DNA of 64,000 bases, taken from positions 124,749,989 through 124,813,988 of the forward strand of contig CP136068.1 of the NCBI GenBank assembly GCA_032622095.1, in the 5' to 3' direction. Positions 56,849-64,000 of the stretch are shown in pieces. This DNA comes from Siphonodentalium dalli. Its lineage: Eukaryota; Mollusca; Scaphopoda; Gadilida; Siphonodentaliidae. Position numbers and translations under genes: made by a program. Each line of letters opens with the position of its first letter. The stretch's first letter is position 1. The notes beneath the pieces are model-generated. The model ran no database searches, was not told the DNA's origin, and was given only the letters and a program-made list of their open reading frames with translations.

Positions 56849-59335
56849 GTTCATATGGGAGGCCAAATTCACATTTAATAATGAATTGCGCTTAGGCCTA
56901 AAACAAAAAGACGTTTGTTTCCGCTAACCCGACCGACCCTATTTTAAACCCCCGACCCTAAACTTTTTATTGCCACTTTTTTTTTCAATTTTAATAGGTC
57001 CTAATTCATATAATAACAAGATGCAAAACATTTATCTATATTGACATAAGAAATTTTAGTTTACATAAAGATTCAAGTTTAACAGTTGGAATCATACTGT
57101 AAAGTACATGTATGTTTGGCTTTATCTAGCTTTCATCTGTGAAAACTTCAAATAGTTTCAGTTCAGGTTTGTTATGATTCAGCCTTCAGACTTCAGTATT
57201 TCAATCAAATACAGTACAGGAACATTAACAATTTGATCGAATCAACCTGGTTATCAGGTGGGATCTCATAATACCAAATGAAAAATTAACATAGAGATTA
57301 GTACTATAAATAGTAAATACTAACTAAATAGATATTGTTTCTGTACTACATGTAGTACATTATGTATGTGTCTCACTTGAATTTTATAAAATAGCCTATT
57401 ATATGAATTAGAGTGATAATGGTAAGTCTCATTTCAAGCAGGATAAGCATAATCCATTGAACCAAAAGATATCTGACAATAAGTTATAAGCATTTCCAAT
57501 CCATACATATATAAAAATTTCCAAAGTTATGCTTGAGAAACTTGATCAAATTGACCTCTCAGTAAAATTCAAAATACTGACTCAAAGTGCCCTAGATTAG
57601 CTCTAAATACAATGGATTTTCAAACATTTACCAGGGGGAGAACCCCCACCATCAGCAGGGGGTCACCCCTCCCAAACCTTCCTCCGCTCAGGCCTCAGGT
57701 TATGTCTTTGGCATATCATTGCCCAAAAACAGGTGTCCCCAAAAAATACCTAGATCCTTCACACCGAATGCGGAGGAGAAGGTGGGGTTGTGAAGCCATC
57801 ATTAAGAGATCGGTACAAGTCAGTCACTCCAATATGTGACAGTGCAGTGGTGCTGGACTGACTCCAGTTGTCGCCAGACCATATGGGAAATATTAGGATT
57901 ATCAAAGACTATATTAGTATATAGACTAGTATATATATGTAAATATTGAATCATATGTAAGATTGAATTGGAGTTTTTAGTTCCTCTGTCATTTGGGTTA
58001 ACCTGATTGGGGCTAAGAAGTGCATAGTTTGGGTTATTGACAAGTATTATACAGTTATTTTTAAAGATACTGAAAAAAAACAAAAAAAACTTAAGCCTAC
58101 CTACCTACCCTAATTTATTTCAGCTCGTTAGCAGAAACAAATGTATTTTTTTTTTAGGCCTTAAGCGCAATTGATTGCGCTAAAGCGCAATTATTTGCGC
58201 TTAAGCGCAAATACCACATATTGCGCTTAAGCACAAATAAGGCATTTACGCTTAAGCGTAATTAATTGTGCTTAAGCGCAATTAATTGCGCTTAAGCGTA
58301 ATTGTGACTACTATCTAACCTACCCATAAACTATTGGCATGACCTGGTGTATCACATAGCAACACAAGAGGAGCATATTGGGCTCATTTTAACCTGTTTG
58401 AATTAGCCTGAGTACTCAACAGTCAACTGAGAGTATGTGTTCAACAATGATAATCCCTAATTACATATTATCAGCATTCCTATATCCAAAGATTTGATGT
58501 CTCCTTCGCGGAACTCTAGTAATTTTTTATATGATGTTTTTGAATGTATTTTTGCACAGATTTGGGCCATTACTATGGTCATATACTATAGCATGCATGT
58601 CATGTCACTGCACGAGGGCTTGCTTACCACATACTAGTATGGTTTACTTATTGACTTAAATCAGGGGAAAAAAAACATGTTTTCATATTATCAGCATCCC
58701 TGTCCCAAAAAATTGGTGTCTCATTCCTGGAGATTTGGTGTCTCAGTCCTCGAGCTCTAGTTTTTTTTATTAAATCAGCATCTCTTGCACAAATCTATAG
58801 TATTTCCATGGTCATATAGTGTGAATGTGGTGTCACCGAGGGCTTGCTTCCCTCATATGGTGTGTCTGTATACTCAAAAATTGAAGAAAATCAAAGTCAC
58901 CTTGACTAATACAGAAAGTAATGCTATTGCGAGTAGCCCCAACTAATATATACCGAAGATAATATAATGCTATCACGAGTCGCTCCAACTAAAACAGAAG
59001 GTGATACTATTGCGAGTCAGCCATTTTGATAAAGAAGTTGGGCTAGCTCTCTACCCATCCAAATCAATGGAAACAAGAGGTGATATGTCAATAGGAGTTA
59101 AGGTTAAGTTATGGATAAACCTATTTATTCACCAGGGGTGTTTAGTTACATATAACCATGAAGCGCAATGGATTGTGCTTAAGCGCAATTGATTGCTCTT
59201 AAGCGCAAATAATTGCGCTTAAGCACAATTGATTGTGCTTAAGCGCAATTGATTACGCAATTGATTGCGCTTAAGCGCAATAATTATTAAATGTGAATTT
59301 GGCCTCCCATAGGTTCACACTGTAATGGACCAAAT
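56849..59335. mobile_element. TIR element with GCGCTTAAGCGC array, invaded by another element
   Basis: The left ATGGGAGGCCAAATTCACAT and right reverse complement at 59290-59325 form TIRs. Next to them are runs of GCGCTTAAGCGCAATTRATT (58161-58305 and 59160-59280), self-complementary in every unit. No clear target duplication was seen. Confidence 0.7.
56895..58160. mobile_element. Harbinger-like element nested in the GCGCTTAAGCGC array
   Basis: Termini GGCCTAAAACAAAAAG and TTTTTTTTTAGGCC with subterminal GTTTGTTTCYGCTAAC. TTA duplication at 56892-56894 and 58161-58163 rebuilds GCGCTTAAGCGC on excision. GGC termini and TWA duplication fit PIF/Harbinger. No transposase. Confidence 0.8.
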
Positions 59336-59860
59336 TTTTCGAAAAAGGGCAAATAAAATTTCGGCCAAAGTTTTTTTTTAATCCCACAATCGGAAATCTA
59401 ATTAAAAATCCCAAATTGATTTTGTAATGGGAGCAACATGAGAATAAAAGTTATAGTATACTCATCTGCTAATTGATCAGATGATATAGCTTAATGGGTA
59501 ACAATTTTTTTAAAGGTACTCATGGCATTGCACTATCAAACAATGGACCACCAAATGGGCAGATGTCATGAGTCCCCATCACTTTAAATTGTATCATACT
59601 GGTTTTTGCAAATGTCTAACCACTTTATTTAATGCTATGCTCACTCACGGACAGCTTGCATTGGAATTGTTAGAAGTGACACTGGTTCCTATCATGAAAA
59701 ACAGATCAGGCAACATTTCCGAAATAAAACAAAAATATTCATTAATTGTGAAACCAGAAAATGATAATTTAATTTGGCGGCATTTTGGCCAAAGTGTTTT
59801 TTTACCAATAACAAATCAGAATTGGCCAAAAAAAAAATTCAGCCCAGCGTGTAGGCCTAC
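59331..59860. mobile_element. Probable relative of the 9774 hAT element
   Basis: GGTTCACACTGTAATGGACC with 'cggccaaagttttttttt' on the left and 'ttggccaaaaaaaaaattca' plus GCCCAGCGTGTAGGCC on the right mirror the 9774-10584 termini. The target duplication is not clear. Confidence 0.5.
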
Positions 59861-60135
59861 ACTCCTCACAATGTGCAGAAATAGGCCATTTAGCAGTTCC
59901 AGTCATATCTTATAAAATCTATAACATTGAAGCACTTAATGACAAGAAAACCATAGTCAGAAATGGTAACGCCACCAAGATCATATTATTAGCCATAAAT
60001 ATAAATTATAATACAATTATTCTATAAACTAGCTTTCAAATTTTATCTGGGAAATTTGCATACTTCTATATTTCAAGTTTTCCCGTTTCTCGTGTTATAC
60101 ATTACTTTCTTCAAACTGTCTTCTTTATTACACAA

Positions 60136-60720
60136 GCTGATGGGCCCGACTTCGTCTGGGATGTTTCCCATCTGATTCCGGCGAAAGGCGCGATTTGACC
60201 TTCAATTGACTATTTCGAAAGTCAAGGTCAGGTCAGGGACATTATTTGACCCGTCCAAAACACCCTCACCCGGAGAAAAGTACCACTAGGTATCAAATTT
60301 CGTCAAAATCCGTCCGTTTTACCCCACTTGACCTTTAATTAACAATTTTGAAGGTCAAGGTAAGGTCGAAATCCATCCGTTTTACCAGATTTGACCTTTG
60401 ATTGACCACATTGAAGGTCAATGTCACGCCGATGTCACGATTTGACCCGTTCAAAACACTCCCTGGAGAAAAGTATCCCGAGGTATCAAATTTCGCCGAA
60501 ATTTGTCCGTTTTACCCAAATTGACCTTGCATTGACAGTTTTAAAGGTCAAGGTCAGGTCGGGCTCACGATTTGACCCGTCCAAAACACTTCCCGGACAC
60601 AAATACCCATAAGTATCAAATTACGTTGAAATCTATGGAAAGCCGAAGAGGACATGTTAGTTGCTAATTGCTAGATATACGACGCACGACTTGTCGCGGT
60701 ATTTTAAAGGTGTTTCAAAC
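60136..60720 (-). mobile_element. Helitron-like 3' end and body, minus strand
   Basis: The minus-strand end CCCAGACGAAGTCGGG then CCCATCAGCTTG closely parallels the 30-kb Helitron end (CCCGGACAACGTCGGG, CTCATCGGCTAG). The body has four ~110-bp units with 'tttgacccgtccaaaacac' and 'gaaggtcaaggtcaggtc'. The 5' end was not located. Confidence 0.55.
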
Positions 60721-61100
60721 TAGGAGATAGAAGGATTCTGCGTTTCAAATGGTGATGAATTATAGTAACTTATTCAAATTTTATGGCATAAATTGTTATT
60801 AAAACCGTATATACTATAACAAAAATGAATGACTCGAAAATTAAGTGGGCCTTTAAACAAAGTCACAATAGCAGTTAGGCTCATCTCATACTCGTTTAAT
60901 CAGCGATATTCTGCTGCGCAGTTTGTTATAGTTCCCAGTATTCATTGAGCGTTATAGCCCCACTGTTATAATTCGCCTTTAGCAGGCGTACTCTTGCCTC
61001 AGATTATTGAGATATTAGGTCACACGTAGTGACATTAAATCGCATGGAAACATAGCAATTGTGTGGGGTGCTTGGCGTGAATATTTAATGAGAAATAAAG
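60721..61100. other. No feature recognised
   Basis: No supported coding frame or repeat. Confidence 0.4.
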
Positions 61101-61880
61101 TCATACGTAATGACATTAAACTCAAGAAAACCCGCGAAAACAAAACAAAATCACATTTAATGTTTTAAGTTATTTCCTTCATAAAAAGAATCTTCGTGAT
61201 AATGAACCCTCCCAATACTTTAGAATATAGAATTAAAATAACAAAAACCTTCGGAATACAGAACCTTCGGAATAACGAACCTTCTAATTGGTGAACCTTC
61301 GGAATAGCGAACATTCAGAGAAATTTCGGAATAGTGGACATTCTGGATAGTGAACCTTCGGAATAGAGACATGCCCCCAATATTCATATTATATGCCCAG
61401 AGTTCAAAGGTATGGGCCCATAACATCCTAAATTTGGCCCTTAAAATATTGAACTCCAAATTGGAGCCCACACAGAACATCACTTAAGTCAACTGCACCT
61501 GTGTCATGTCCCAATGCGGGAGGGTCCACAATATACCACAACATTCATATTATATGCCAAGAATTCAAAAGTATGGGCCCACGTAATGACATTAAATCTC
61601 AAGAAAACCCGCGAAAACAAAACAAAATCACATTTAATGTTCTAAGTTAAGTTATTTCCTCCTGTATCTGTATCGGTATGCGCGCAGGATCAGTTCGGAT
61701 GTGAGCGCACACGTAAAAAGAATCGTAAAAAGAATCTTTGTGATAATGAACCCTCTCAAATTAGTCTCAATACTTTAGAATATAGAATTAACCTAAAAAT
61801 AACAAAAACCTTCGGAATAGAGAACCTTCGGAATAGCGGACCTTCGGGATAGCGAACCTTCATAATAGAAACATGCCCCC
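61101..61880. repeat. Local duplication with ACCTTCGGAATAG minisatellite
   Basis: Blocks at about 61105-61385 and 61585-61880 share 'aagaaaacccgcgaaaacaa', 'gataatgaaccctc', 'aatactttagaatatagaa' and several ACCTTCGGAATAGCGA units. Confidence 0.75.
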
Positions 61881-62950
61881 ACAAGTACACCGGTGATGTA
61901 AACACATGTGCTAATCTTTGTTGTACTATCGTGACTCTATCGGTAACCATAATAATACAGTCGCCCAGTGGATTATCGATCGACCACAGAATATGAAAAT
62001 CTGCGTACCAAGCAACACCACGGTGTGGCGTAATAATGTTACAATTAAACTGTTAAAGGCACATAATGTTCAGGCCTCAAATGAAAAGAAATTATATACT
62101 TAATTTTATCACATTTGAATTTGGAGAATATAGAATATTATAGGCCAATGAACGTATACATGTACATGAAATACCTGTACTTAAATAAATTTTATACAAC
62201 ATGTAACAATAACATGTTGGTTGTCTTACCACACTGACAGAAATTTATCAGCTGTTCCAATTACTTTTATTTTTATCATATGAGTGAAAATCTTACAAGA
62301 AACGCTCTTTATTAATGCAATGATTTCATGAGTGATGATGTAGATTGTGGAAAGAACATTTTCTAAAGTAATAATTGCTATTGAAGCTTTTCAGAAATAT
62401 AGAGCCATCTATATGCATTCCATGTATTTATTGACGTACCGGTACCATAGTTTAACAGTGAGCATTATTTGGTTTAATTTTACATTATATAACATTATGT
62501 CACAATATGTGTCGCTTTAAATTTAAATCAATAACGAAATGTAACGAACTTAGGCGACAATTATTACTCGCCAGCTAATATAAAGATCAGTAGCTTAAAT
62601 GAGCATAAATTTTAATTATCGCGTTTGGCCACACCTTTGTTGTGATTATTCGGCCTTTCGAGTTTAATTTTTGTCAAGCATTTAACAGAAATCCCGAATG
62701 TTCTTGCTAGCATTTTTCCAAAAATAAAATATATCAAGGGATGTAACTCAAAACTTATTCGGGCAAATCTAAATTCCTGACAATTTTATCGTAACCGTGT
62801 GGAAAATGTCACTTGTGGATGTTTACATTGATTTTTATTTTGATGACACGATCAATATTATACATGTAATAACTAAGTACATTACACAGATAAATACAGT
62901 ACAAAAGATAACTAAAAATTTGAATGTGGAGATATTTATATATTAGCTGC
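61881..62950. other. No feature recognised
   Basis: AT-rich sequence with short frames only. Confidence 0.4.
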
Positions 62951-64000
62951 TAGTCCAAGTCTTCTTGTACTAAAACCAGCTAAGATATTGGGATGGCGAT
63001 GCTGGCGTTTAGTCCAAGCCCGCTTGCATACCAATCCTACCACATGAGTTACGCCCACGATCTGTGGCGGGAATTTGTGGTGTATTTTACTCGATTTACC
63101 TAGCAAATCAATACATGTATGATGCTATATACATCGGAAAGGCTTACATCTAATGGTCATAATGGTGTATAATAATCTAACTTTAATGTTAAATTACACA
63201 TAGAATATTCCGGTTGATTGCCACAAACATCGATTTGTTTCTCTGTTTGTTTACGTTTTAACCGAAAGCCGAAGTGGTCCGAATAAGTTCGGCATAATCC
63301 GCTGTTTGTTCTGGGAATTCTACTTTCCGTTTCTATATATAGTGCGGGTTTTCCGAACAAAAATGGCGAAAACCGATCGCCCGAAAGTCCAGTTTTCTAT
63401 GTGCTTTCAGAACAATTCCCGCACTAAAAACTTAATGACATAATGGAGGATCAGAACGGTAGTTTTGTTGACAATTATCGCAAGCAACTTGTCAAAATTG
63501 GAGCAAATTAGATCTATTGTGTCTGACTTGCCATGCGTGTGGTGTGCATTTTGACATCTGTGTTGATAAAATAATCGGAGAACCGAATCACACAGTTTCG
63601 AAATATAGTTCTTCCGTTTTAGTGGGACTTTTCAAACTTAAGGTTCATTTATTTAGTGTATTACATTTATATCTCCAATGTTTAATTAATCTATTTATTA
63701 TTTTATTTATTGACACACATAATTACGATTACAATGGAGAATTCATCGTAATTTGCGTTGTTGTCCAAAATCTACGGAATATTTTCAACGGAAAATGCCG
63801 AACACAGTTCGCGAGGTCAACCGAGTTCGCATACTTTTAAAAAATTGTAAACATTGAGGTAAATGTCTCTTTTCGCATTAAATTACCGTTTTAAATTCAC
63901 AACTGATGTGGGTTTCAGATAAAATAGCATGTCCTCTGCGGAAAATATCCGTTTATTGTCGCAATTGTGATATTTTATTTCATATAATTGTGGTTTTATT
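62951..64000. mobile_element. hAT-like TIR element, copy 2, cut by the window end
   Basis: Same order as 946-2200: TAGTCCAAGTCTTCTTG, ACGCCCACGATCTGTGG, 'tatatacatcggaaagg', 'ccgaatcacacagtttcg', 'cgcaattgtgatattttatt'. It is diverged at many positions and lacks a segment present in copy 1 near 1630-1830. Confidence 0.85.

Overview
The window is AT-rich, intron-rich animal nuclear DNA. It holds one recognisable host gene embedded in very dense transposable elements, palindromes and minisatellites. The repeat types (many short TIR elements, tRNA-derived SINEs, Helitrons, dispersed arrays carrying GGCCGCCAT / CCATCTTGGATT) suggest a marine invertebrate, most likely a bivalve mollusc. That assignment is inference.

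The host gene is on the minus strand. Thirteen GT-AG exons between 55073 and 16965 join into one 423-residue frame with every splice phase matching. The product is a class III (CaiB/BaiF-type) CoA-transferase that reads along its whole length like mitochondrial SUGCT (succinate-hydroxymethylglutarate/glutarate CoA-transferase). No other convincing host gene was found; nearly all other long open frames come from repeats.

Layout: 1-16.4 kb (downstream of the gene) holds an old inverted-repeat element with a nested hAT-like element (470-3535), GGCCGCCAT repeats, a large foldback whose loop is a minisatellite (4740-9310), a hAT element with a perfect 8-bp target duplication (9774-10584), an array-bearing element invaded by a TTAA element (11251-12590), GCAGAATGAGG hairpin elements and a 2.8-kb 25-bp minisatellite (13551-16371). 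16.4-55.1 kb is the gene, its introns packed with palindromic MITEs, TTAA elements sharing one hairpin module, two SINEs, tandem Helitrons, two opposed satellite-like arrays flanking exons 7 and 8, and a 5.5-kb TIR transposon in intron 6. 55.1-64 kb (upstream) holds a TTAA element, a hAT element with a perfect 8-bp target duplication, a Harbinger-like element inside a GCGCTTAAGCGC array, a Helitron-like end and a second copy of the element seen at 946.

The most unusual observations are: (i) three exons of the same gene (6, 11, 13) have their splice-site edge copied in tandem into the neighbouring intron, making decoy donors or acceptors; (ii) the 5.5-kb transposon, coding for a decayed protein with a DNVDHN region and a C-terminal CXC-like cysteine cluster, landed inside one of those exon-tail copies with a 3-bp ATA duplication and was later hit by a hAT element with a perfect 8-bp duplication; (iii) a nearly perfect ~69-bp hairpin is shared by several TTAA-element families with different termini, including a chimera; (iv) palindromic CAGTAATG MITEs repeatedly sit next to exons, once 13 nt from a splice acceptor.
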